From Clostridia bacterium (GTDB taxonomy: Bacteria; Bacillota; Peptococcia; Peptococcales; BICA1-8): 51,492 bases of DNA. Below are positions 1 through 9,299 of this stretch, in pieces (the stretch's first letter is position 1; each line of letters starts with the position of its first letter). Location: positions 1-51,492 of the forward strand of contig JASKKI010000009.1 in assembly GCA_030154225.1 (NCBI GenBank), read 5' to 3'. The notes beneath the pieces were generated by a model. It ran no database searches, had not been told where the DNA came from, and saw only the letters and a list, made by a program, of their open reading frames with translations. A program made the translations under genes and the position numbers.

Positions 1-1502
<1,502 letters not shown>

Positions 1503-1506
1503 TTAA

Positions 1507-1794
1507 TTAACCAATAATTGCTAAAATGTCTCTTTCTCCAAGGATAAGAACTTCTTCACCATCTAACTTAATTTCAGTACCGGCATATTTGGAGAAAATA
1601 ACTTTATCTCCTACTTTCACTTCCATAGCGGATTTTTGACCATTTTCTAAAGTTCTACCAGTACCTACTGCTAGTACCTCACCTTGTTGTGGTTTTTCTT
1701 TAGCAGTATCAGGTAATACAATACCGCTTTTTGTTTTTTCTTCTTGAGCAAGTGCTTTCACAACTACTCTGTCACCTAATGGTTTAATATTCAT
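1507..1794 (-). CDS. groES: Co-chaperonin GroES (10 kDa)
   Basis: This is the GroES lid of the chaperonin, 95 aa, the usual length. The sequence opens [12 protein letters not shown] and carries the mobile-loop region ([18 protein letters not shown]) and the typical [16 protein letters not shown] segment. The track starts it at a TTG at 1800. That TTG is only about 1 base from the AGGAGGG site, whereas ATG at 1794 is spaced about 7 bases, so I take 1794. It is the first gene of the groES-groEL operon behind the CIRCE element. Confidence 0.97.
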   Translation of the reverse strand: MNIKPLGDRVVVKALAQEEKTKSGIVLPDTAKEKPQQGEVLAVGTGRTLENGQKSAMEVKVGDKVIFSKYAGTEIKLDGEEVLILGERDILAIIG

Positions 1795-1833
1795 AAACAA
1801 ACCCTCCTTTATTAATTAGAGTGTTATTTATTG

Positions 1834-1860
1834 TTAGCACTCACTGGAGGTGAGTGCTAA
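1834..1860 (-). promoter_or_regulatory. CIRCE operator (HrcA binding site)
   Basis: This is a perfect inverted repeat, TTAGCACTC-N9-GAGTGCTAA, immediately upstream of groES. It is the classical CIRCE sequence bound by the heat-shock repressor HrcA. It overlaps the expected transcript start, so binding would block groESL transcription until heat stress inactivates HrcA. hrcA itself is not in the window. Confidence 0.97.
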
Positions 1861-1872
1861 CATCTACTAATA

Positions 1873-1901
1873 ATAATAGTCAACGTTAGCTTCTTAATCA
1901 A
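1873..1901 (-). promoter_or_regulatory. groESL sigma-A promoter
   Basis: On the minus strand TTGATT (1901-1896) is followed by a 17-bp spacer and TATTAT (1878-1873). This places the transcript start just ahead of CIRCE, the usual arrangement. A TTGACT at 1883-1878 also looks like a -35 but has no matching -10. Confidence 0.75.
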
Positions 1902-2054
1902 GACCTTTTTTTAAAAAAATTTTTGTTTTATTGTTTATTTAATGTAAAATATTATTTAATATCTCCTTTTTTCACCATTACATAAAAAATATTTCCCTTT
2001 AATAAAAGCTTTTATACACATTTCATAAAAAAGATACATTATGTGAGGTGTAAC

Positions 2055-2642
2055 ATGAAAAATGAAATAAGAAAACATTTTAAAAACTTAAGAAACAGTC
2101 TTACTGAAAAGGAAGTTAAAGAAAAAAGCCTTGCTATTTTACAAACATTAACATCATACCCTTTCTGGCAGAATGCTAAACATATAATGTGTTATTTATC
2201 CTTTGGTAAGGAAGTTTATACTAAACCCATAATCGAAGAAGCTTGGAAAGCAAATAAACAGGTAGTAATACCTGTTTGTAAACGGGAGACATGTGATATT
2301 GAGCCCAGTCAACTTTTTTCATTTGCTGATCTTGAACCACGCACTATGGGAATCTTAGAACCTAAAGAAGGAAAACTAATGGAAGTTGACCCTAAAGTAA
2401 TTGATCTTTGCCTGATACCGGGATTAGCTTTTGACCTGATGGGTCATCGCATAGGCTTTGGAGCTGGCTATTATGATCGCTTTTTACCTTTATTGAGATC
2501 TGACACCCCCAAAGTAGCCCTGGCTTATGAATTACAAATTAGCCAGGAACCCCTCCCTTCTGAAAATTTTGACGTATTAATGGATTATATTTGCACAGAA
2601 AAGGGTCTTTACCAATCTACAACATTACTACAGGAGATTTAA
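2055..2642 (+). CDS. 5-formyltetrahydrofolate cyclo-ligase (MTHFS family)
   Basis: The product converts 5-formyl-THF to 5,10-methenyl-THF using ATP, feeding the cytoplasmic one-carbon pool. The protein is 195 aa, normal for the family. It shows the N-terminal basic helix (IRKHFKNLRNSL), the LCLIPGLAFD strand and the nucleotide/folate motif GFGAGYYDRFL near residues 133-143. The track begins at an upstream GTG (2043). I prefer ATG 2055, which follows GAGGTG. Its 3' end overlaps the end of the convergent radical SAM gene by 26 bp, with no terminator between them. Confidence 0.93.
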   Translation: MKNEIRKHFKNLRNSLTEKEVKEKSLAILQTLTSYPFWQNAKHIMCYLSFGKEVYTKPIIEEAWKANKQVVIPVCKRETCDIEPSQLFSFADLEPRTMGILEPKEGKLMEVDPKVIDLCLIPGLAFDLMGHRIGFGAGYYDRFLPLLRSDTPKVALAYELQISQEPLPSENFDVLMDYICTEKGLYQSTTLLQEI

Positions 2643-3942
2643 CAAATTGTTCTAATTTCCAGAATCCTGCACCTGTTAGATCCCTTTCCCCCATGTCAAA
2701 GGCTAGGGAAGGGACTAAAATTAAGTCTGGTGCAGGATTTTCTCTAACATAATTCTGATAGCTTTCTTTAAAATCTTCAATAGTTAACAAACCGGCACAC
2801 TGGATATTTCCACCAAAGTAATTGTTTTTAACAGGTACAATGTGCAAATTATTAATTTTAGCCAGACTTGTTTTTAAAAGATGATAACCTAATTGTGAAG
2901 CTAAAAGCAAAGGCCTTAACGGTTTCAATTTTGTCAATATACTTTTTATTTGCTCCACTTTACTTTTAGAGATATCATAATCAAAAACAAGACCACTTTT
3001 ATTATTTGTTATGTCTATGTTTAATACAATTACTTGTTTATCCCTTTCTATTTCCAGCATGTATTTTCCATTTTCCTGTAAAGTTAAAAATGCTTCCACC
3101 CTGGAAAAAGGCTTTTGGCCATTTATAGCAGTAATTATGTCTCCTGACCTTAGCCCTGCACGAAAAGCCGGACTCCCCTTTATTACCCCTATAATTTCTG
3201 CCTTTAAATCACTCAAATATGGGGGTTCTAATGTTATAGGGCAAAAATCTTTTCGCCATTTTATTATTTTTTCTTCCAGATGTTCCAACATTTTCTTATC
3301 TATCTGTAAATGAGAGGGTGCGAATTTAGTAAACCCCGGTTTAAATACCCTAATTGTCAGGGCATTATTACAACTTAAAGTTTTAATTGTATCATATAAA
3401 ACTGACCACCCCGTAATATGGGGCATAGCTACAATACTGCCATGATATTTAATATCCCATTTTTTTAATAATTCAGGTGCTTTATAAGCAATCATTGCCT
3501 TTTTATCATTCATTAATTTTTGCCGTAAATTTACATCATAGATGTTTAGTGATAGATTTAATTCTATGGGTTCAAATTTTTTTAGTATGTTTATGGTTTC
3601 TTCATTTAGATAAGAACCATTTGTTGTAATTTGAATTAGTGTCTGGGGAAACCTTTTTCTTAGTAATTCCAAAGATTCAAAAAAATACGGATGAGTAAAG
3701 GGCTCACCCTCCATAATTAAACTGGCTGACTCACCAATCACTATTTTCCTATTTTCATCAAGATAAGTAATAAGATCTTTTATAATATCCATTGCCAAGG
3801 GCGGTACATTTATAGCTTTAACACCAGGTGGATTTTGCCGATGACTACAAAAAAGACATCTAACATTACAAAATGAAGTAATAGGTAATATATTATAGTT
3901 TTGGACTGTATGGTATAGAACCTGCATTAACCTAGTATCCAT
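2617..3942 (-). CDS. Radical SAM protein with internal PDZ and DUF512-like C-terminus
   Basis: This is a 441-aa radical SAM enzyme of unknown reaction. The iron-sulfur motif is C-NVR-C-LF-C (Cys25, 29, 32), the CX3CX2C pattern that binds [4Fe-4S] and SAM, followed by GESASLIMEGEPFTHP. A PDZ-like segment (GSPAFRAGLRSGDIITAING) sits near residues 255-300. The C-terminus (NNYFGGNIQCAGLLTIEDF) resembles the DUF512 domain. Known DUF512 proteins have the order PDZ, radical SAM, DUF512; here the PDZ is in the middle. ATG 3942 follows GGAG at good spacing, while the track's TTG 3957 overlaps that site. It lies downstream of fixX across a repeat block. Confidence 0.8.
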   Translation of the reverse strand: MDTRLMQVLYHTVQNYNILPITSFCNVRCLFCSHRQNPPGVKAINVPPLAMDIIKDLITYLDENRKIVIGESASLIMEGEPFTHPYFFESLELLRKRFPQTLIQITTNGSYLNEETINILKKFEPIELNLSLNIYDVNLRQKLMNDKKAMIAYKAPELLKKWDIKYHGSIVAMPHITGWSVLYDTIKTLSCNNALTIRVFKPGFTKFAPSHLQIDKKMLEHLEEKIIKWRKDFCPITLEPPYLSDLKAEIIGVIKGSPAFRAGLRSGDIITAINGQKPFSRVEAFLTLQENGKYMLEIERDKQVIVLNIDITNNKSGLVFDYDISKSKVEQIKSILTKLKPLRPLLLASQLGYHLLKTSLAKINNLHIVPVKNNYFGGNIQCAGLLTIEDFKESYQNYVRENPAPDLILVPSLAFDMGERDLTGAGFWKLEQFVKSPVVML

Positions 3943-3960
3943 TATTTCACTCTCCAACGA

Positions 3961-4160
3961 TTATCTTCTGAGTTAATGTTTTTGGTCAGACATACTTTTG
4001 GGCTAGACTTTTGCGTCTGACAATGGCTTATAAGTTAGCTTTCAGGTCTGACATTTCCCACGAAGTTAATTTACTAGGTCTGACGTACCAGGCTAGTAGT
4101 CTTTTGCATCTGACACAAGCTTACTGGACACTGGGCACGGGGCACGGGTTTTTCAGGAGG
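3961..4160. repeat. GTCTGAC modular repeat block A
   Basis: This spacer between fixX and the radical SAM gene holds about five degenerate units bearing TCTGAC/GTCAGA ends, one with exact GCGTCTGAC (about 4011). It ends towards fixX with the GC-rich module CACTGGGCACGGGGCACGG. Only the centre and one arm of the full block are present. No ORF is supported here. Confidence 0.85.
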
Positions 4161-4165
4161 CAATT

Positions 4166-4444
4166 CTATCCAAATTTATACTGAATCCCAAATCCCCCCC
4201 GGGGGTTACGCCAGTCAATAACATGAGGGGGACAGGCATACCTGCAAGTACCACATTCCACACACCCTTCATAGGCTGTTAAGATACGATTTTCTTCTTC
4301 ACTCCAGGCATAAACTTTAGCTGGGCAAACATAAGTACAGGGTTTATAGTCACATTTTAGACATTGATCCCTATCAACAATACGAATATGGCTGTGTTTA
4401 TCTGACTGATACCTATTTAAAAATAATTTATCTTCCAGTCTCAT
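4166..4444 (-). CDS. fixX: Ferredoxin-like protein FixX
   Basis: This small iron-sulfur protein (92 aa) of the FixABCX complex passes electrons from the FixAB flavins through FixC towards the quinone pool. Two cysteine groups are visible: CLKCDYKPCTYVCP and CVECGTCRYACP. The C-terminal NPRGGFGIQYKFG is typical of FixX. The track begins at 4459. ATG 4444 overlaps the fixC stop as ATGA and has GGAGGG seven bases upstream, so I use it; translation is probably coupled to fixC. It is the last gene of the fix operon. Confidence 0.92.
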   Translation of the reverse strand: MRLEDKLFLNRYQSDKHSHIRIVDRDQCLKCDYKPCTYVCPAKVYAWSEEENRILTAYEGCVECGTCRYACPPHVIDWRNPRGGFGIQYKFG

Positions 4445-5745
4445 CCTAAAACCCTCCATAACTTATAGAGATCTTTAACTAAATCCCACTTTGACCGTTG
4501 TTCAAATATCTTCCTCATGATGATCCTTTGTTTTTCTTTCTTAGGTATGTTATCTACAGTAAAAAATTCTTTACCTGCAATACTAGCCAGACGGGGATAC
4601 AAATAAAATAATTCTGGATGTTCTTCAAAGTACCCGGATGCATGCTGGTATTTTTGCAAGTCTTTGATTACAAAAGTTTCAGATAAACGCTGCTGGTATT
4701 CCGCTAAAGAGTTAATGGTGAAATCTCCTTTTTCAAAAGCTTTAGTTATTACCTCCCCCGCTACTTTCCCAGAAATTAGAGCCAGATTGGAACCCTCTCT
4801 ATGAAGTCCATTAACAAATTGGGCAGCATCCCCAACTATTACCACACCATTACCATACAGTTTAGGAATAGCTTTATAACCCCCTTCGGGAATCATATGG
4901 CCCAAATATTCCTTGATTTCTCCACCTTCTATTAGTGGCTTAACAGCTGGATGAGCTTTTAAATTTTCTAATAAATCATTAGGATTTAACTTTCTGTTAA
5001 TAAGATGGGACATTAAGGCCCCCACACCAATAGAAATACTTTCGTAATTGGTATAAATAAAGGCTGTACCCACCATTCCTTTAGTAGCTTCCCCGATAAT
5101 CTCAATAGTTGCACCCTGACCGTCTTCTAAACCAAACCGATCCTCAATTTTTTCCTTGGGTAAAGCTATTACTTCTTTGACTGCTACCGCCAGATAATCC
5201 CAGGCCAAGTAACCTTTCTGCATACCTAAAGCTTCTTGGGTCAACATGCTGTTTACACCTTCAGCGATTACTACAACATCTGCATAAACTTCCCCATTTG
5301 GACGTCCCGTTTTAACTCCAATTACTTTACCATCTTCCTTGATAATATCTTCTACCACTGTTTCACAAATGAGTAGTGCTCCGGCCTGTTCCACCTGCCG
5401 GCCCATCCAACGATCAAATTTAGCTCTTAACACAGTAAAAGCATTATAAGGTTCTATACCAAACTCCTGGGTCCGAAAGCCAATTTTAGAAACAGCCCCA
5501 TCGGTAGTAAACCAATAATTGGATTCTACCACTGGTCTTTCTAAAGGAGCTTCCTCCCAAAATTCAGGGAAAACATCTTCTGTTGCCCGGCGATAGAGCA
5601 CTCCACCCATTACATTTTTTGCTCCAGGGTATTCACCCCGTTCAAAAACAATAACCTTTAAACCATTATTAGCCATGGTATAGGCTGCAGACAGCCCAGC
5701 CGGACCTGCTCCCACAACAATAGCATCAAATTTTTCTTGAACCAT
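4441..5745 (-). CDS. fixC: FixC, flavoprotein-quinone oxidoreductase subunit
   Basis: This 434-aa FAD protein is homologous to electron-transfer-flavoprotein:quinone oxidoreductase. The dinucleotide-binding motif VVGAGPAGLSAAY is near residue 11, ERGEYPGAKNVMGG follows, and the second FAD motif GVVIVGDAAQFVNGLHREGSN lies near residue 300. In bifurcating FixABCX systems FixC carries electrons to menaquinone with FixX. ATG 5745 follows an AAGGGGGGATT site; the track start at 5787 would extend into fixB. fixB ends 13 bp upstream and fixX overlaps by 4 bp. Confidence 0.93.
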   Translation of the reverse strand: MVQEKFDAIVVGAGPAGLSAAYTMANNGLKVIVFERGEYPGAKNVMGGVLYRRATEDVFPEFWEEAPLERPVVESNYWFTTDGAVSKIGFRTQEFGIEPYNAFTVLRAKFDRWMGRQVEQAGALLICETVVEDIIKEDGKVIGVKTGRPNGEVYADVVVIAEGVNSMLTQEALGMQKGYLAWDYLAVAVKEVIALPKEKIEDRFGLEDGQGATIEIIGEATKGMVGTAFIYTNYESISIGVGALMSHLINRKLNPNDLLENLKAHPAVKPLIEGGEIKEYLGHMIPEGGYKAIPKLYGNGVVIVGDAAQFVNGLHREGSNLALISGKVAGEVITKAFEKGDFTINSLAEYQQRLSETFVIKDLQKYQHASGYFEEHPELFYLYPRLASIAGKEFFTVDNIPKKEKQRIIMRKIFEQRSKWDLVKDLYKLWRVLG

Positions 5746-5758
5746 AATAATCCCCCCC

Positions 5759-7006
5759 TTAAGACCCCAATTTCTGGCGGAAAACATCCGTCAGGAGGGG
5801 TAAAATTTTTTGATAATCTCCAACTATACCATAAGTAGCTATTTTAAAAATAGGTGCTTCTGGATCTTTATTAATGGCTACAATGACATCAGCTGTTTGC
5901 ATACCTACCAAATGTTGAATGGCTCCAGATATGCCTACCGCTATGTAAACTTTGGGCCTTACAGTAGCCCCAGTTTGCCCTACTTGATGGGCTACATCAA
6001 TCCACCCAGCTTCCACGGCAGCCCGGGATGCTCCAACAGTACCGCCTAAAACTTCTGCCAAGTCAAATATGTATTTAAAATTTTCTTTTGTTCCTATTCC
6101 CCTACCCCCGGCAACTATGATATCAGCCCGGTCTAAATAAACAGCACTACCACCTTGAGGTATAAATTCCAATATTTTAGTTAAAACATTTTCTTCTTTA
6201 ATATTAATTGTTTCTTCAATTAGAGTACCGCTACGCCCTTCTTCTTTATTAGGCATAGGCATAACTCTAGGTCGCACACTGGCCATTTGGGGCCGGTGGT
6301 TCCGGCAAACAATAGTTGCCATTACATTACCACCAAAAGCCGGTCTGGTCTGTAAAAGCAATCTGGACTCCTTTTCTATTTTCAATTCAGTACAATCAGC
6401 TGTTAATCCAGTACCAACTTTGGTAGCTACATGTCCGGCCAGATCCCGCCCTTGAGTAGTTGCTCCCATTAAAACAATTTCCGGTTTGTATTTTTCTATT
6501 AATATGGCCAGGGATTGGGAATAAGGTTCAGTACGATAATCTTTTAAAACAGGGTCATCGATTAAATAGACTTTATCAGCCCCATATTCAAATACAAGTT
6601 TGGCTTTATCCTTTATGTTGTGTCCTAATAATACACCACAAAGATCTACTCCCAACTCATCTGCTAACTTCCTTCCTGCACCTAAAAGCTCCCACGACAC
6701 ATCAGCTATTTCTCCATAGCTTTGTTCAATTAACACCCATACTCCGAAAAAAGCATTCACTTTTTCATCTTTGGGCTTGAATTCTTTTATTTTTTCTTCA
6801 GCTTTTTTTGGGGTTTCATCGGGTTTTCTTCTATCTTCCAGTGTTAGGGCCATTGTTGGACATACTCCTACACACGCGCCACAATCAGTACATTTCTCAG
6901 GATTGACTACAGCTATTCCATCTACTAAATCTAACGCATCAAATGGGCACGTTTGCACACACGCCCCACAACCTATACAATTCTTCTTGATTACTTCAAC
7001 GGTCAA
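5759..7006 (-). CDS. fixB: FixB / ETF alpha subunit with N-terminal 2x[4Fe-4S] ferredoxin
   Basis: This is the alpha subunit of an electron-transfer flavoprotein, 415 aa. Residues 1-60 form a ferredoxin domain with two CxxCxxCxxxCP motifs (CIGCGACVQTCP and CTDCGACVGVCP). ETF-alpha domain follows, with the C-terminal FAD-binding region QVGQTGATVRPKVYIAVGIS. The extra ferredoxin is known in some anaerobic ETFs and suggests an added electron wire. The start is TTG at 7006, eight bases after a strong AGGAGGT; there is no better ATG. It is separated from fixA by a 496-bp repeat-filled gap. Confidence 0.93.
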   Translation of the reverse strand: MTVEVIKKNCIGCGACVQTCPFDALDLVDGIAVVNPEKCTDCGACVGVCPTMALTLEDRRKPDETPKKAEEKIKEFKPKDEKVNAFFGVWVLIEQSYGEIADVSWELLGAGRKLADELGVDLCGVLLGHNIKDKAKLVFEYGADKVYLIDDPVLKDYRTEPYSQSLAILIEKYKPEIVLMGATTQGRDLAGHVATKVGTGLTADCTELKIEKESRLLLQTRPAFGGNVMATIVCRNHRPQMASVRPRVMPMPNKEEGRSGTLIEETINIKEENVLTKILEFIPQGGSAVYLDRADIIVAGGRGIGTKENFKYIFDLAEVLGGTVGASRAAVEAGWIDVAHQVGQTGATVRPKVYIAVGISGAIQHLVGMQTADVIVAINKDPEAPIFKIATYGIVGDYQKILPLLTDVFRQKLGS

Positions 7007-7027
7007 CCTATTTGACCTCCTTTCTTT

Positions 7028-7497
7028 GCCTCTGGGTGAATATTCATAGACTGACAGTTGCTACTGGGCTAACATTTTGCGTCCGATTTACTTCTTAGTT
7101 AACATTACACGTCTGACATACTTCAAGGACAGCTTTTCTGTCTGACATTACTTTTGGGTGAACATATTACGTCTGACATATTTCGGAGTAAGATTACGCG
7201 TCTGATATACTTTAATGTGAACATAGTGCGTCTGATATACTTCAGAGTTAGTATTACGCGTCTGAAAAATGTGTGCAGGTGAATATTTTGTGTCAGACGT
7301 AAATGCTAGACTTGTGAGTAGTTGTCAGACGCAAAATGTTAGCTACCTGTTTTATCTGACCAACAAACTAAACCCTTAAGAAATTGTCTGACACAAAATT
7401 TTACGAAGAAGTATATCTGACCTTAAGCTAAACCCTTGAGTAGTTGTCAGACGCAAAAACTTGACCCTTAAGTATTTCTGACCAATTAGCTTATCCC
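7028..7497. repeat. GTCTGAC modular repeat block B (between fixA and fixB)
   Basis: This is the longest block. Positions 7050-7270 hold seven or eight tandem units of about 29-31 bp with consensus ATACTTC-GGGTTAACAT followed by TACGCGTCTGAC. From 7290 the units run inverted (GTCAGACGC, twice exact), alternating with AAACCCTTGAGTAGTT spacers. In the direction of fix transcription the inverted arm comes first, so this block is flipped relative to most others. It fills the whole gap and has no coding signal. Confidence 0.9.
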
Positions 7498-7502
7498 GCT
7501 AG

Positions 7503-8318
7503 CTAATTTGGTATTACATCTAAAGGAATAAGTTTATCAACCAATGTTTTAACAGCTTCTTCAGGTTTATCTTCACCACCGGGAATTATTTGGCCACCAC
7601 CTCTTCCGGGAGGTGCAAAAATATTCCGAACCATTGTTGGCGAACCTTTTAGCCCTAGTTTATCCGTCTCAAAATCCATCTGATTTTTATCCCAGATTTT
7701 ACACTCATAACGGGCAGCTCTAATCAAATTATCCAAACTGGCATATCTTAACTCATTTATATCTTTTACCACTGTTAATAATGCTGGGAAACGGGTTTCT
7801 GCTAATTCTTTACCGTTTTTAACTTTACGATATACTTGTATTTTTTTATTCGTTATATCTAAATTAACTATTTCCATAACATAGGTTAATTGAGGAATAT
7901 TCATTCTCGCTGCTATTCCTGGTCCTACCTGGGCAGTATCACCATCAATGGCTTGTTTTCCACATAACACTAAATCTACACCTTCTTGTACATTTAATTT
8001 TTCTATAGCCTTTGTTAAGACATAACTTGTAGCTAAGGTATCCGCCCCGGCAAAAGCTCTATCACTTAAAAGAATGGCTTCATCAACTCCAAAGCCAATA
8101 GCTTTTTTTAAGGCTTCCAAAGCCATAGAAGGGCCCATAGTTATTACAGTAACTTTTCCACCATATTTATCTTTTAATTGTAAAGCGGCCTCTATAGCAT
8201 GAATATCATAAGGATTAATAATTGCAGGAACACCTTCTCTAACCAAAGTATTTGTTTCGGGATCAATTTTAACTTCTGTTGTATCCGGAACTTGCTTCAT
8301 ACAAACTACATAATGCAT
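7503..8318 (-). CDS. fixA: FixA / ETF beta subunit
   Basis: This is the beta subunit of the electron-transfer flavoprotein, 271 aa, a normal length. The opening MHYVVCMKQVPDTTEVKID is the classical ETF-beta N-terminus. The AMP/FAD-binding strand DLVLCGKQAIDGDTAQVGP follows near residue 120. With FixB it would oxidise NADH or another donor; the full FixABCX set can bifurcate electrons to ferredoxin and quinone. ATG 8318 has GGAGGG upstream. It is first in the fix operon; an 18-bp palindrome and the DnaA-box cluster lie in its upstream region. Confidence 0.94.
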   Translation of the reverse strand: MHYVVCMKQVPDTTEVKIDPETNTLVREGVPAIINPYDIHAIEAALQLKDKYGGKVTVITMGPSMALEALKKAIGFGVDEAILLSDRAFAGADTLATSYVLTKAIEKLNVQEGVDLVLCGKQAIDGDTAQVGPGIAARMNIPQLTYVMEIVNLDITNKKIQVYRKVKNGKELAETRFPALLTVVKDINELRYASLDNLIRAARYECKIWDKNQMDFETDKLGLKGSPTMVRNIFAPPGRGGGQIIPGGEDKPEEAVKTLVDKLIPLDVIPN

Positions 8319-8378
8319 ATACTTCCCTCCTATATATATAATTTTTCTTCAATTTTGATAGTTTTATGTAGTAAAAAA

Positions 8379-8396
8379 GGTATATTTATTTATACC
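8379..8396. promoter_or_regulatory. Palindrome upstream of fixA
   Basis: GGTATA-TTTATT-TATACC is a perfect 6-bp inverted repeat about 60 bp ahead of the fixA start codon. Its size and place fit an operator for fixABCX, but the regulator is unknown and AT-rich palindromes can arise by chance. Confidence 0.35.
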
Positions 8397-8437
8397 CAGC
8401 ATATATTTTTATAAAACAACTGTTCCCAAATTTCCTG

Positions 8438-8607
8438 CTATCCACAGTATCCACAAATTTATCCACAGAAAAAACTTGAAAATTTCTCTAATCCCCCAGT
8501 TTTTCCACATTATCCACAAGGAAATGTGGCTTTTCCTGTGTAAAGAATTCCACATCCAAAAAACCCAATCTCATGGGTTATACACAGATTTATCCACATT
8601 ATCCACA
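8438..8607 (+). promoter_or_regulatory. DnaA-box cluster (5 perfect, 3 near-perfect boxes)
   Basis: Perfect TTATNCACA boxes start at 8459, 8510, 8578, 8590 and 8599. One-mismatch boxes start at 8438, 8447 and 8501, and a weaker one at 8613. All face the same way, and two pairs abut directly (8438/8447 and 8590/8599). The track ORF 8476-8673 is made of these boxes and is not a gene. The cluster lies between the 3' end of the xre gene and the upstream region of fixA. It may be a DnaA-titrating cluster, a DnaA-controlled promoter region or, less likely, an origin. Confidence 0.85.
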
Positions 8608-8697
8608 GAAAAAAATCCACAAAACACTTGTTCTTTTATTTTGTTAACTACTTTACTCCAAAACAAAATGTGACAATATTAGAACTTGACAAAAAAA

Positions 8698-8758
8698 ATC
8701 CAGGTTAATTAGTCCTGAATTTTTTTGCTAAAAAAGGCCTATATCTGTTTAGGTTTTT
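8698..8758. terminator. Tandem terminators after the xre gene
   Basis: The first hairpin (ATCCAGG, nine-base loop, CCTGAAT, 8698-8720) has T-rich tails on both strands. A second, weaker hairpin with CCTA/TAGG core and T tails lies at 8731-8758. Together they isolate xre from the DnaA-box/fixA region. Confidence 0.6.
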
Positions 8759-8766
8759 AGTCCTAT

Positions 8767-9153
8767 TTATTTGTTTTTATAAAGTATATTAATTAAAGCT
8801 TTCATATCATCTTCTGAAATATTCTTATCTTTTATTTCTTTAGCCAATTTTAAATAACCTATGTTTTCTTCCCTTAGAAGAAATGACTTTAAATCTTCAT
8901 CAAGTATATGGTAAAGAAAGATAGGAGTATCATTCCATCTGTTATCATCTATTAAAATACTTGGAGTAGATTCTAAAGCACTGGCTATTTTGTACAGGCT
9001 TTTTAAGGATGGAGTAGTTTTGTTATTTTCAACCAGGCTTATGTATTGCTGGCTTAAACCCGTCAATTCAGCCAAGTATGATGCTGATAAACCCTTTTGC
9101 ATCCGAACTTTTTTAATCCTTTCCCCAATTTTTATTTCTTTCAAGTTATCCAC
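8767..9153 (-). CDS. XRE-family (SinR-like) transcriptional regulator
   Basis: This 128-aa protein has an N-terminal helix-turn-helix of the Cro/CI type at about residues 8-65 (RIKKVRMQKGLSASYLAEL and GLSQQYISLVENNKTTPSL). The short C-terminal tail (about 60 residues) may dimerise, in the manner of SinR-type regulators. The track start is GTG 9153 with a poor site; TTG 9144, after GGGGTGG, is an alternative. It is divergent from a Spo0E-like gene, and the shared intergenic region holds an inverted repeat, so autoregulation and control of the Spo0E-like gene are likely. The target is inferred. Confidence 0.85.
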   Translation of the reverse strand: MDNLKEIKIGERIKKVRMQKGLSASYLAELTGLSQQYISLVENNKTTPSLKSLYKIASALESTPSILIDDNRWNDTPIFLYHILDEDLKSFLLREENIGYLKLAKEIKDKNISEDDMKALINILYKNK

Positions 9154-9158
9154 CCCAA

Positions 9159-9210
9159 ATTCTACAAGTATTACTAAAATAAATATTGCTATTCTACAAG
9201 TATTTCTTGT
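9159..9210. promoter_or_regulatory. Probable XRE operator: direct and inverted repeats
   Basis: ACAAG-TATTT-CTTGT (9196-9210) is a 15-bp inverted repeat. The 14-mer ATTCTACAAGTATT occurs at 9159-9172 and again at 9191-9204, 32 bp apart (three helical turns). This spacing and the position between divergent xre and spo0E-like genes suit cooperative repressor binding. Confidence 0.55.
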
Positions 9211-9215
9211 ATAAT
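9186..9215 (+). promoter_or_regulatory. Candidate promoter of the spo0E-like gene
   Basis: TTGCTA (9186-9191), an 18-bp spacer and a perfect TATAAT (9210-9215) precede the spo0E-like gene. The inverted repeat occupies the spacer, where a bound repressor would block RNA polymerase. Confidence 0.5.
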
Positions 9216-9299
9216 ATTACATATCTTTTAAATATTAACATTAATATTTACTTCAAATTGCAAAACCTATTGTCTGGTTATTTATAAGGAGCTAAAAAT

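Noticed and set aside
7050-7270. CRISPR-like array of ~30-bp spaced repeats
   Set aside because: The units touch each other without spacers, are degenerate, and turn into inverted copies; the same units occur in eight other gaps and no cas gene is present.
8438-8621. Chromosomal origin oriC
   Set aside because: No dnaA, dnaN, gyrB or recF nearby and no switch of gene direction around the cluster. A titration or regulatory cluster fits better, though GC skew could overturn this.
8476-8673. ORF of 65 aa on plus strand
   Set aside because: It is translated DnaA boxes, with no ribosome site and no protein-like pattern.
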